A DNA stretch of 46,769 bases from NC2004 sp050874905 (GTDB taxonomy: Bacteria; Bacillota; Clostridia; Lachnospirales; Lachnospiraceae). The notes beneath the pieces are model-generated. The model was not told where the DNA came from. It did no database searches and was given only the letters and a program-made list of their open reading frames with translations. Shown here piece after piece: positions 24,256-32,713 of the stretch. The stretch is taken from positions 1 to 46,769 of the forward strand of contig JBNMLP010000022.1 of assembly GCA_050874905.1 (NCBI GenBank), in the 5' to 3' direction. A program made the position numbers and the translations under genes. Numbering within the stretch: the first letter of the stretch is position 1; every line of letters starts with the position of its first letter.

Positions 24256-24325
24256 TCCTACTAAACATGTATGTTTTGTATCAATTCACTGAAATGATAA
24301 TACCACCTATATCCTACTAAGTCAA
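24256..24325 (-). promoter_or_regulatory. Promoter of the sulfur supraoperon with two repeated boxes
   Basis: On the minus strand TTGACT (24320-24325) and TATTAT (24297-24302) are separated by 17 bp. The 9-bp box TTAGTAGGA occurs at 24312-24320, inside the spacer and touching the -35, and again at 24256-24264 in the leader. The repeats have related flanks: TAGTAGGATATAGG and TAGTAGGAATGATAGG. An operator here would block transcription, so these are candidate CymR sites. Binding is an inference. Confidence 0.75.
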
Positions 24326-24348
24326 TAGGGTTTTAGGTATTTTATAAA

Positions 24349-24815
24349 AAACACCACTTCTATTTCTTTCCCTTCAGCTATTCAGTCATGATTTTTCTGC
24401 TGCAACTTCCTCTATCCGATGGTCTGAGATCTCAAATTGATGCTGATCACTAGCCTTTTTATAAAGTCTTTGCTTTGATAAGTTTCGATGAATACGTGTC
24501 CGAACGGTTACGCCCCTTAGTGGGTTCAGGTATTTTATCGGCACGCTTTCGCTACGTTGCACTCTGCAACGGTGCGTAAGGTTCCAAAATACGGAACCTA
24601 AGCACCGGCGAGTGCAAATGTGCCGGATAAAATTACCTGAAACCCACCTGGGGCGATTACGGTAGGACACGTTATTCAAACATCGAAACTTCAAAGCAAT
24701 CAGACTTTAAAAAGGCGTAGGTGACAAGTCAATTTCAGACTCAGACAGAGGATATTGCATTGTCATCAGAAAAATCATGCTTTCTGTTCTGAATTCAGAA
24801 ATAGAAGTGGTGTTT
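24349..24815 (-). repeat. 467-bp fold-back element (near-full-length imperfect inverted repeat)
   Basis: The ends are perfect 19-bp inverted repeats: AAACACCACTTCTATTTCT at 24349-24367 and its complement at 24797-24815. Inner blocks also pair, among them CATGATTTTTCTG with CAGAAAAATCATG and CGTGTCC with GGACACG. GGTTCAGG and ATTTTATC face their complements, and GGTTCC/GGAACC closes a 7-nt loop at 24586-24592. The two halves match over nearly their whole length. Read on the minus strand, the second arm ends in a run of six T residues. A TATTAT box (24823-24828) with a weak TTCAAA (24845-24850) lies just before the first arm. No coding capacity is evident. It could be a structured RNA gene or a non-autonomous mobile element; no convincing target duplication was found. 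Confidence 0.85.
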
Positions 24816-24866
24816 GTTCTATATAATATGTAGTTGTTATTAGGTTTGAACTGCTATGCGGTGGAA

Positions 24867-26606
24867 CTAGGCTGCTTTTTCGCTGCTCTTTTTACTCTTT
24901 GCATAGCTTCTGGTTGAATTGATCACAATTGTTACTCCAAGTACGATCAGAAGTACGGCTATGATCAACTGCAATCCATTTGCAATGAAGACAGCTCCCC
25001 ATGTGGTTTCTCCTGCCGGGATTGTTACGGCTGCGGCTGCTTTGATTGCTTTTACCATTGCAATGAGTCTTTGTACCAGTGCGGTAAAGGTTACGCAGAG
25101 CATGATGATCATTGGTGGGAACAACATCTTGTTGCTTCTTCCGGTTACTTTTAAGAAGACACATAATGTGATCAATACCAATGCGCTTAATAACTGGTTT
25201 GCTGATCCAAACAGTGGCCAGATATTTGCATATCCGATCTTTGTTAAAACGTAACCACAAAGTAAGGTAACGATCGTTGCGAAATAGGTATTACAGAATA
25301 ATTTTCTCCATGGTGCTGCATGCTCCATATCGTCTACGGAGAACAGCTCCTGAAAACTCATACGTCCGATTCTTGCTACGGCATCCAGACTGGTTAATGC
25401 CAGTGCTGATACACACATGGTCATAAATACGGTTGCTACATAAACAGGTACACCAAACATTTCAAAGAATCCTGCAACACCACGGCTGAAGATCTGGAAT
25501 GGTGTTCCGTCTGCTGGTGTTCCATCAGCGGCTGCGGCTGCTCCTGCTACACAAAGTGCCAATACAGCAAGCAGACTTTCCAGTACCATTGCACCGTAAC
25601 CAACCTTTAACATATCTTTTTCATTTTCTACTGTTTTTGAAGATGTACCGGAAGATACCAGACTATGGAATCCGGATACCGCACCACAGGCAACGGTTAC
25701 AAATAAGATTGGGAACATCGTTCCTAAGTTTGGATTATTAAATCCTGTGTATACCGGAAGATTCATCGTTGGATGTGCAACAAACAATCCAATAACAGAT
25801 CCTGCAATCATACAGATAAACATAAACGTTGTCATATAATCACGTGGCTGCTTCATCAACCACATTGGAAGTACGGCTGCGAAGAAAATGTAAATGAATG
25901 TGATATAACTCCATGCATCCTTGCTTAAGATCAATGGGAAATTCATACCGATGGCAAAGGATGCGATGATGCATACGATACCGAATACGGCTTCCTTCCA
26001 TCCGGAAAGATTATATTTTTTCTGTACCAGACCAAATACAACGGCAAATACCATAAACATGATAGAAACAGTTCCGGCTGCTCCATTGGTTGTTGCTGCT
26101 TCTGCAAGCTTTACAGCTCCGCTTTCATCTGCGGTATAGGCATTAAAGGTTCCTGCTACCATATCAGCAAATGCGGCTGTAACGATCAAAGTAAATAACC
26201 AGCAGAACAGTAAGAATAACTTTCTTCCTAACTTACCGATGTATTTCTCGATCAGCATACCGATGGACTTTCCTTCATTCTTTACAGAGGCATATAATGC
26301 ACCGAAGTCTGTTACTGCACCAAAGAATACGCCACCGATCAGCACCCATAACAAAACAGGAAGCCAGCCAAATGCGGCTGCCTGAATGGCTCCGGTTACA
26401 GGACCTGCACCTGCGATGGATGAAAACTGATGACTGAATACAGTCCATCCATTGGTTGGAACATAATCCTTACCGTCTTTAAAACGAACAGCTGGTGTCT
26501 CAGCTTTTGGGTCAATCCCCCACTTGTTTGCCAGCCAGCGTCCATAAAAAACATAAGCGGCTACTAAAACTACTGCTGCGATCAATACGATAACTAATGT
26601 GTTCAT
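24867..26606 (-). CDS. cstA: Carbon starvation CstA family membrane transporter
   Basis: This 579-residue membrane protein has about 16 hydrophobic segments. It starts with the CstA block NGWTVFSHQFSSIAGAGPVTGAIQAAAFGW and carries SGFHSLVSSGTSSKT, both hallmarks of the family. Members import peptides, and in E. coli also pyruvate; the substrate here is not known. AGGAGAGG precedes the ATG. A T-box riboswitch upstream ties expression to the charging of one tRNA, which favours an amino acid or peptide role over pyruvate. (Longest motif given here by ends only: NGWTVF to QAAAFGW.). Confidence 0.9.
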   Translation of the reverse strand: MNTLVIVLIAAVVLVAAYVFYGRWLANKWGIDPKAETPAVRFKDGKDYVPTNGWTVFSHQFSSIAGAGPVTGAIQAAAFGWLPVLLWVLIGGVFFGAVTDFGALYASVKNEGKSIGMLIEKYIGKLGRKLFLLFCWLFTLIVTAAFADMVAGTFNAYTADESGAVKLAEAATTNGAAGTVSIMFMVFAVVFGLVQKKYNLSGWKEAVFGIVCIIASFAIGMNFPLILSKDAWSYITFIYIFFAAVLPMWLMKQPRDYMTTFMFICMIAGSVIGLFVAHPTMNLPVYTGFNNPNLGTMFPILFVTVACGAVSGFHSLVSSGTSSKTVENEKDMLKVGYGAMVLESLLAVLALCVAGAAAAADGTPADGTPFQIFSRGVAGFFEMFGVPVYVATVFMTMCVSALALTSLDAVARIGRMSFQELFSVDDMEHAAPWRKLFCNTYFATIVTLLCGYVLTKIGYANIWPLFGSANQLLSALVLITLCVFLKVTGRSNKMLFPPMIIMLCVTFTALVQRLIAMVKAIKAAAAVTIPAGETTWGAVFIANGLQLIIAVLLIVLGVTIVINSTRSYAKSKKSSEKAA

Positions 26607-26672
26607 TGTAATCCTCTCCTTTTCTTTTCATACATTAGATTTCGCAGTCAAACACGTCTTTTGGTATCCACG

Positions 26673-27006
26673 AAAAAAGCCTCCATCTTTCTCAGCACCC
26701 ATCTTGGATGTCTGACAAAGACGAAGGCATATGTTGCAATCTCAATTGTAGCATGTAAGCTTCCGCGTTACCACTTTGCTTGCCGATAAACATCGACCAC
26801 TCATTCACCGCCCGGTATCTACTGGATGGTGCTCCCTGTTAACGGAGGGTGCCGGCTTTTTGCTACTGGGAATAAATCCTTTCACGAAGCTGCTCCCAGG
26901 TGAGGGCTTAACCGTTCCTTGCTGCCGTGATCTCACCTTCCACGGCTCTCTGTATGCGGTGATGCGGAAAAGTCATTTCCTGTTCCTTGCATTTGACTGT
27001 TGATTG
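26673..27006 (-). promoter_or_regulatory. T-box riboswitch leader of cstA
   Basis: The minus strand carries the T-box core AAAGTGGTAACGCGGAAGC (26759-26777). Its UGGU bulge pairs with a tRNA 3' end having discriminator A. Downstream, CGTCTTTG can pair with CAAAG of the T-box to form an antiterminator. The same segment belongs to a terminator stem, GCCTTCGTCTTT with AAAGATGGAGGC, followed by six T residues (26673-26728). Upstream are an AGAGAG k-turn-like stretch, a GGTGAG/CTCACC distal stem and an AGTAG element. The specifier codon could not be fixed by eye. Confidence 0.88.
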
Positions 27007-27012
27007 ATTATT

Positions 27013-27041
27013 ACAATAGACCTGTTTTTTTTATTTGTCAA
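27013..27041 (-). promoter_or_regulatory. Promoter of the T-box/cstA transcript
   Basis: TTGACA (27036-27041) and TATTGT (27013-27018) on the minus strand are 17 bp apart. Transcription would start near 27006 and run through the T-box. Confidence 0.65.
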
Positions 27042-27096
27042 CACTATTTTTCACATTTTCTTGTACTAAAATAAAAACAATAACTGCCCCTCTGTT

Positions 27097-27627
27097 TTAA
27101 AATTCTACCCCTTTTCGCGCTGCAACGCCCTTATCATAAGGATGTTTTACTGCTTTCATCTCAGTTACATAATCTGCCATTTCCAGCATCCAGACCGGAG
27201 CCTCTCTCCCCGTACAGATCATCTCCACCTGTCCTAAGGCTTTTCCTAAAAGCTCCTTTAATTCCGATTCTTTTATCAATCCAAATGTACACGGATAGGT
27301 GATCTCGTCTAATACGATCATGTCATATTGCTTATTTTGAACCGCATCTTTTATTACGGCAAGCGTCTGGTCATTCCAGTCCCGCACTTCTTCTTTCTCC
27401 TCCCCGGTCATATCCCAAAGAAACGGGAGTGGTTTTTCCCTCCGGCAAACACTAACATTAGCAAGTGATGACAAGATCTGTTCCTCTCCGGTTTCTCCTC
27501 CCTTTAAAAACTGACAGAACAACACTTTTGCTCCACTTCCTGCTGCCCGGATAGTAAGTCCGACAGCAGCGGTGGTTTTCCCCTTTCCATCCCCTGTATA
27601 AAGGTGCATATAACCCATATCTAGCAA
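27097..27627 (-). CDS. cobO: Cob(I)yrinic acid a,c-diamide adenosyltransferase
   Basis: This 176-residue CobO/BtuR-type ATP:corrinoid adenosyltransferase has the P-loop YTGDGKGKTTAAVG near the N-terminus, FLKGG, and DEITYP in the middle. It attaches the 5'-deoxyadenosyl group to corrinoids. A TTG at 27627 has GGGGGAG seven bases upstream and overlaps the preceding gene by 7 bp; the ATG at 27618 is possible but sits far from the ribosome site. Being last in the housekeeping operon, next to a possible corrinoid-related gene, is unusual. Confidence 0.92.
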   Translation of the reverse strand: MLDMGYMHLYTGDGKGKTTAAVGLTIRAAGSGAKVLFCQFLKGGETGEEQILSSLANVSVCRREKPLPFLWDMTGEEKEEVRDWNDQTLAVIKDAVQNKQYDMIVLDEITYPCTFGLIKESELKELLGKALGQVEMICTGREAPVWMLEMADYVTEMKAVKHPYDKGVAARKGVEF

Positions 27628-28349
27628 GGTGTCTCTCCCCCCTTTCCAAAAATCCGCTGATAACCGTAAGTATAATTGACTTTTTTTACATTGCGGTATT
27701 CACATGTCACATTCGGACAGCTCTCACATATATGGGAAAAATGAACATGACATAGTGCATCTGCCTTTTCTTTTCGCTGCTGCTTGTTAAGCAAGGCTTC
27801 TTCCGTTTCCTGCCCACTCTCCTGAAGTGGGGCAAGTTCCAGCAATAATGCCACGCTTTTTTGCGGCGTCATGGCATATTCTTCATTATAGGTGATCTCC
27901 ACCTGTCCCTCTTCCTGCCTGATCTTAGTATATATGCTATGCAGCAGGGAAAACGGATACTCGTCATCTCCCAGAAAATGCAGTCTGCTCACTTTCTTTC
28001 CAAATACCGGCTGAAGCGTTTTAGCCACTTCTTCATAGCTTTTCAAAAGCACTGCCAGACTCAGACATTCAATCCGGTATGCCTCCGACATTGCCCCTCT
28101 TTTCAAATAGACCTCCTGCAAGGCATCCACACCTTCTCCGATCGTCACTAGCACCGGTACATAATCAGCTGCTGCAAGTGTCCCCAGAGCGTTTTCTGCA
28201 AGAGAATATGCCCTCACCTTAAGAAGCGGCCGCATCATCTGATACGCCGCTTCTAATTTCACATTATCTTTTTCTGGAAAATGATACTGCTCACACAATT
28301 GTCTGATCTCGCTTTGTGACAGTGTTACTTCTATTGCATCTGTTCTCAT
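27621..28349 (-). CDS. Putative corrinoid-related protein, weakly like the MetH activation domain
   Basis: I do not recognise this 242-residue protein with certainty. The middle (about 50-115) reads VLVTIGEGVDALQEVYLKRG, then AYRIECLSLAVLLKSYEEVA, which follows the pattern of proteins related to the vitamin B12-dependent methionine synthase activation domain. The C-terminus has four cysteines, C200, C208, C211 and C216 (CESCPNVTC), which could bind a metal or an iron-sulfur cluster. It overlaps rpe by 4 bp upstream and cobO by 7 bp downstream. The link to cobO supports a corrinoid role. It could also be an unrelated clostridial protein. Confidence 0.6.
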   Translation of the reverse strand: MRTDAIEVTLSQSEIRQLCEQYHFPEKDNVKLEAAYQMMRPLLKVRAYSLAENALGTLAAADYVPVLVTIGEGVDALQEVYLKRGAMSEAYRIECLSLAVLLKSYEEVAKTLQPVFGKKVSRLHFLGDDEYPFSLLHSIYTKIRQEEGQVEITYNEEYAMTPQKSVALLLELAPLQESGQETEEALLNKQQRKEKADALCHVHFSHICESCPNVTCEYRNVKKVNYTYGYQRIFGKGGETPC

Positions 28350-29026
28350 ACGCCACTCTTCTTTGCAAATATTTCATGAAATGCTCTGACATTTTCCTGC
28401 ACTGCACCGCGGTATACTGCCGATCCTGCCACGATCACATTTGCTCCGGCGTCAATGATCTTACCTACATTATCAAGATTGACACCACCATCTACTTCAA
28501 TGTCCACCTTGTCCTCTAAACCACGTTCTTTTAAAAGAGCAGAAAGTTCCCGGATCTTATCCAGGGAATATGGAAGGAAAGACTGTCCGCCAAAGCCCGG
28601 ATTCACACTCATAACCAGTACCATGTCTACTTTATCCAGTACCCATTTCACTGCTTCCACCGGAGTTGCAGGATTCAGTGCAACGGCGGCTTTCAATCCC
28701 ATTTCTTTGATTGCTTCAATGGTACGATCCAAATGTACACATGCTTCTGCATGCACACATAAAATATCAGCTCCCGCCTCCTTGAAATCAGCAAGATAAC
28801 GGATCGGCTCCTGTACCATTAGATGAACATCAAATATCTGGTCGGTATCCTTGCGGATACTTTTCATCACCGCTGCACCAAACGAGATATTCGGCACAAA
28901 AGTACCGTCCATGATATCCACATGTACATACTCTGCTTCTCTGATCTTTGCCACACTCTCTGAAAGATGTGCAAAATCCGCCGACAATATGGACGGTGCC
29001 AGCTTTAACTGCGTTCCTTCTACCAT
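28346..29026 (-). CDS. rpe: Ribulose-phosphate 3-epimerase
   Basis: The 226-residue TIM-barrel enzyme interconverts ribulose-5-phosphate and xylulose-5-phosphate in the pentose phosphate pathway. Typical blocks are APSILSADFAHL, VHVDIMDGTFVPNISFG, SVNPGFGGQSF and EVDGGVN, which include the metal ligands. GGAGGAG lies before the ATG, which overlaps the rsgA end by 7 bp. The rsgA-rpe order is standard in Firmicutes. Confidence 0.96.
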   Translation of the reverse strand: MVEGTQLKLAPSILSADFAHLSESVAKIREAEYVHVDIMDGTFVPNISFGAAVMKSIRKDTDQIFDVHLMVQEPIRYLADFKEAGADILCVHAEACVHLDRTIEAIKEMGLKAAVALNPATPVEAVKWVLDKVDMVLVMSVNPGFGGQSFLPYSLDKIRELSALLKERGLEDKVDIEVDGGVNLDNVGKIIDAGANVIVAGSAVYRGAVQENVRAFHEIFAKKSGV

Positions 29027-29907
29027 TTCTTCTGCTCCTCCACTTCACTTACCATCTGTTTATAATTCTCATACCGGATCTTACTGATCTTTCCCTGCTC
29101 TAAGGCATTCTTCACCGCACAATCCGGTTCCATCAAATGCATACAGCCTAAAAACCGGCAGTCATTTTCATATTCTAAGAACTCATCAAAGTATTCCTTG
29201 ATCTCCTCTTTTTCAAGATTCTTTACATAAAGAGAGCTAAAGCCCGGCGTATCAAACAGATACGTATCATCCCCGGCATAAAAGATCTCAGAATGTCTGG
29301 TCGTATGCTTGCCGCGTTTGATCTTATCACTCACTTTTCCGGTAAGCATCCCCGCTTCCGGCACCAAATAATTTAAAAGTGAGGACTTTCCTACTCCGGA
29401 TGGTCCTGCCAGTACCGTTGTCTTTCCTTTGATCAATTCCCTGATATGCGTAAGCCCCTGCTTTTCCTTTACGCTAATAAAGCAAACCTGATATCCGGAA
29501 TGCTGATAGGTTTGCTCTAATTTCTGCATCGTTTCCTCTTCCACCTTATCTACCTTGTTGAAGCAGATCGTGGTCGGAACCTCCTGCTGTTTCATGCTGA
29601 TCAGAAATCGATCTAATAAATTAAAATTCGGATTCGGCTCTGCCGCTGCAAATACGACCAATGCCTGATCGACATTTGCAACAGCCGGGCGAACCAACTC
29701 TTTTTTTCTGGGCAAAATGGTAACCAGATTGCCCAGTTTTTTTTCTTCATCCAGCACGGTAAGCTCTACATCATCCCCGACCAACGGTTTGATCCCCTGC
29801 TTACGGAATCCACCCTTTGCCCGACATTCATAGATGCCCTGCGCCTTTACATAGATATAATAAAATCCACCGATCCCTTTGATGATCTTGCCTGTTTTTC
29901 GTTCCAT
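29020..29907 (-). CDS. rsgA: Ribosome small subunit-dependent GTPase A
   Basis: This 295-residue circularly permuted GTPase helps 30S subunit maturation. It has an N-terminal OB fold, then G4 (CFNKVD), G1 (GPSGVGKSSLLNYL) and G3 (DTPGFSSL) in permuted order. A C-terminal zinc knuckle (CRFLGCMHLMEPDC) follows. It lies 13 bp after prkC. Confidence 0.95.
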   Translation of the reverse strand: MERKTGKIIKGIGGFYYIYVKAQGIYECRAKGGFRKQGIKPLVGDDVELTVLDEEKKLGNLVTILPRKKELVRPAVANVDQALVVFAAAEPNPNFNLLDRFLISMKQQEVPTTICFNKVDKVEEETMQKLEQTYQHSGYQVCFISVKEKQGLTHIRELIKGKTTVLAGPSGVGKSSLLNYLVPEAGMLTGKVSDKIKRGKHTTRHSEIFYAGDDTYLFDTPGFSSLYVKNLEKEEIKEYFDEFLEYENDCRFLGCMHLMEPDCAVKNALEQGKISKIRYENYKQMVSEVEEQKKW

Positions 29908-29920
29908 GTGCGCTCCATTT

Positions 29921-31975
29921 CTAGTTTGAAGCAGACAGGTTCAGACTATACGTGCCTTTCTTTGCCCCGTCAATGTAGACTGTGATCTGCGCCGTTTTCG
30001 TCTTGCAGTTCTCTACATTTACAACGAATGGGAACTGATCATGCGATACATCCAGATCATAGATCGGATTCGTGTTTCCATTCAGATAGATCGTCATACG
30101 GCCGGAATCCACGCCCTCCGGCAGCACATCCGGTACCGTTCCGGTTCCGCTATAGGTCGTATTGGCACTGGAAGAAGCATCCGGTCCATCACTTACCGTT
30201 AAGGATACCGTTGTATCCGAAGTGATCTTATCCCCCTCTGCGTAGTCCTGCGCAATGACAATTCCTTTGTCATATGCGTCTGAATTGGCCTTGGTCACAG
30301 TATATTTAATACCGGCACTTTCCAGCTTCTGCTTTGCTTTTGTCAATGTCATGTTGCGTACATTGATCATCGTCAGTTCTTTGACTTCTTTTCCACGGCT
30401 TACTTTGATCGTAACCGTAGAATTTTTGGCTGCCGTCTGTCCACCTGCCGGATCCTGTGAAATTACTTTTCCTTCTTCTACCTTATCATCATAGACATAA
30501 ACATATTTCACTTCAAAGTCATCCTGCTTTAACAAACGCTCTGCCTCTTCACCTTTGTATCCCTTTACATCCGGAACTTTGACGCCATCCTGACCGGAGC
30601 TTACCGTCAGCTTGATCTCGTCATTGGTATTTGCCGTTGCATCAGCTCTAGGGGTCTGGGCAATGACTTCGTCCTGCTCTGCCTGATCGTCTGCCTGATA
30701 TTCGGTTACAACATTTTCAAAACCTGCATCTTTCAATGCCTGTCTTGCATCAGTAACAGATTTGCCCACTACGGAAGGTACGGTTTTGTCTTCTCCCTGC
30801 TCCTCTGTATCCTGGGTTGTTACTGCCTCTGTTGTCACATTGTTTGTATCAACCTTTTTCTTCTTTCCACCACCAAAGGCACCTGCCGCTAATGCGATCA
30901 GGAAAATGATCAGCAATACCACTACAACCGCGGCTACCACGCCTAAAATCTTAGCGAGCTTTTCGAGTTTCGGATCCATATCATCCTCATCCTGCTCCTC
31001 CTCTGGTACAGCCTCTTCCTCCGGTACCTTTGGAGTGTATGGAGTCTCTGCCGGTGCAGCCTTTGCTCCTTCTTTGATCTTCTGCATTTCATCATCATCG
31101 ATCATACGGGTCTTGGAACCGTCGATCAATGTTGTCTCTTTTACAAAGCTTCCGGAAGGATCTGCTTCTACTCTGCGCAGATCAGCGATCAATGCATTTG
31201 CCGTTAAATATCTGCGTTCCGGCTTCTTCTGTGTACATTTTGCGATCACCTTCTCAAAGCTTGGCAGAATGTCCGGATAATACTCTCTTGGAGAGATCAT
31301 TTCATTCTGAATGTGCATCAATGCAACTGCGACACTGTTGTCACCCTCAAATGGCACACGTCCGGTCACCATCTCATACATGGTGATACCGAGCGAATAA
31401 ATGTCACTGCGCTCGTCGCAAAATCCACCTCTTGCCTGCTCCGGTGAAATATAATGCACGGAACCTACCGCATTGGAGGAGATCGTAGCACTCGTTGCTG
31501 CCTTGGCAATACCAAAGTCTGTAACCTTTAAAATGCCATTCGGATTTACAATGATATTTTGTGGCTTGATGTCACGGTGAATGATGTGATTCTCATGTGC
31601 CACCTCGATACCGGATGCGATCTGCAGAGAAAAGTTGACCGCCTCGGATACGGACAGATGTCCTTTCTTCTCAATGTACTCCTTTAAGGTAATACCTTCT
31701 ACCATTTCCATTACGATAAAATGGATGCCCTGATCATCTCCGACATCATATACATTTACAATGTTAGGATGTGATAATCCTGCCGCTGATTGGGCTTCTA
31801 CACGAAATTTATTTACAAATGTTTTGTCATCGCTATATTCTGCCTTTAATACTTTGACCGCTACATAACGATTCAGTCTGTGATCCATCGCCTTATATAC
31901 GACGCTCATTCCACCGGCACCGACTGTATCCACAATCTCATAGCGATCCGCAATCATAGTTCCTGGCTGTAACAT
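29921..31975 (-). CDS. prkC: PASTA-domain serine/threonine protein kinase
   Basis: This 684-residue membrane kinase has a catalytic domain (about 10-270) with K41 (VAVKVLK), HRDIKPQN (catalytic D135) and DFG (153-155). A linker, one membrane segment (about 343-366) and three extracellular PASTA repeats (about 398-462, 463-528, 529-597) follow, then a C-terminal beta-rich region. PASTA repeats sense muropeptides or lipid II. The phosphatase gene prpC is 12 bp upstream, the usual pair. Each PASTA repeat shows the V-P-x-V or equivalent start and ends in a T-V-S-G/D-G phrase. Confidence 0.96.
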   Translation of the reverse strand: MLQPGTMIADRYEIVDTVGAGGMSVVYKAMDHRLNRYVAVKVLKAEYSDDKTFVNKFRVEAQSAAGLSHPNIVNVYDVGDDQGIHFIVMEMVEGITLKEYIEKKGHLSVSEAVNFSLQIASGIEVAHENHIIHRDIKPQNIIVNPNGILKVTDFGIAKAATSATISSNAVGSVHYISPEQARGGFCDERSDIYSLGITMYEMVTGRVPFEGDNSVAVALMHIQNEMISPREYYPDILPSFEKVIAKCTQKKPERRYLTANALIADLRRVEADPSGSFVKETTLIDGSKTRMIDDDEMQKIKEGAKAAPAETPYTPKVPEEEAVPEEEQDEDDMDPKLEKLAKILGVVAAVVVVLLIIFLIALAAGAFGGGKKKKVDTNNVTTEAVTTQDTEEQGEDKTVPSVVGKSVTDARQALKDAGFENVVTEYQADDQAEQDEVIAQTPRADATANTNDEIKLTVSSGQDGVKVPDVKGYKGEEAERLLKQDDFEVKYVYVYDDKVEEGKVISQDPAGGQTAAKNSTVTIKVSRGKEVKELTMINVRNMTLTKAKQKLESAGIKYTVTKANSDAYDKGIVIAQDYAEGDKITSDTTVSLTVSDGPDASSSANTTYSGTGTVPDVLPEGVDSGRMTIYLNGNTNPIYDLDVSHDQFPFVVNVENCKTKTAQITVYIDGAKKGTYSLNLSASN

Positions 31976-31987
31976 AATTCCATCTCC

Positions 31988-32713
31988 TTATTCGTTCTCA
32001 ATCAAAACTGTGGCGATATTATCATATCCCCCATAATAATTAGCTTTATCGATCATATACCGCACCTTTTCATCCAAAGTACGGTCTGATACTGCAATGT
32101 CTTTTAATTCTTCATCTTCTATCATATTGGATAATCCATCTGAACAAAGGAGCACATAATCTCCTTTCTCCAGTTCAATTTCAAAGAAATCCGGAAGTAC
32201 CTCTTCCTCAACTCCAACCGCACGGGTAATAATATTTTTACGTGGATGTCTTCTGGCTTCCTGTCTCGTAAGCTCTCCACTGCGTACCAGTTCTTCCACG
32301 AGGGAATGGTCTACCGTCACCTGACGGATGGCACCATCATGTACATGATAAAGCCGGCTGTCACCGACATTTACAACATACCCTCTTCCATCTATGATCG
32401 TAACTGCTACAAAAGTCGTTCCCATGCCAAAATATGCTTCTTCGGAATTCGCCTCCTGATATACCTCTTCATTCACCCACGATAGCAAGGTGCGCATCAT
32501 AGTGACCGGGCTGGTGCGTTTCGTCTGATCCACAAGCTGTACAAACCGCTCTACCGCCATATGCGAAGCGTGGTCACCTGCTCTGTGTCCTCCCATTCCA
32601 TCTGCCACAATATACAGATTTGGAAATGCCCCTACCGGTTCATCGGAACAGAATAAGTAGTCCTGGTTCGTATTGCGTTTCTGTCCCACATCCGTAAGTC
32701 CACACGATCTCAT
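31988..32713 (-). CDS. prpC: PP2C-type serine/threonine phosphatase
   Basis: The 241-residue PPM/PP2C phosphatase reverses PrkC phosphorylation. Metal-site motifs are NTNQDYLF, VADGMGGH, NVGDSRLY, and CSDGLSNM. It overlaps rlmN by 4 bp (ATGA) and precedes prkC, the conserved clostridial order. Confidence 0.95.
   Translation of the reverse strand: MRSCGLTDVGQKRNTNQDYLFCSDEPVGAFPNLYIVADGMGGHRAGDHASHMAVERFVQLVDQTKRTSPVTMMRTLLSWVNEEVYQEANSEEAYFGMGTTFVAVTIIDGRGYVVNVGDSRLYHVHDGAIRQVTVDHSLVEELVRSGELTRQEARRHPRKNIITRAVGVEEEVLPDFFEIELEKGDYVLLCSDGLSNMIEDEELKDIAVSDRTLDEKVRYMIDKANYYGGYDNIATVLIENE

Noticed and set aside
24386..24694. 102-codon minus-strand open frame inside the fold-back element
   Set aside because: It is rich in Arg/Cys/His without any domain pattern, has no ribosome binding site, and lies across an inverted repeat whose arms explain the sequence.
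24349..24815. Insertion sequence with target site duplication
   Set aside because: There is no transposase and the bases flanking the two ends do not form a convincing direct repeat.
26673..27006. Assigning the T-box to a specific amino acid
   Set aside because: Stem I could not be folded with confidence by eye; several triplets in the likely specifier stretch (UUU, UAU, AUU, UUC) are possible.
30762..31280. 172-codon plus-strand Ser/Thr-rich frame
   Set aside because: It is the complement of the low-complexity acidic linker and membrane segment of prkC.
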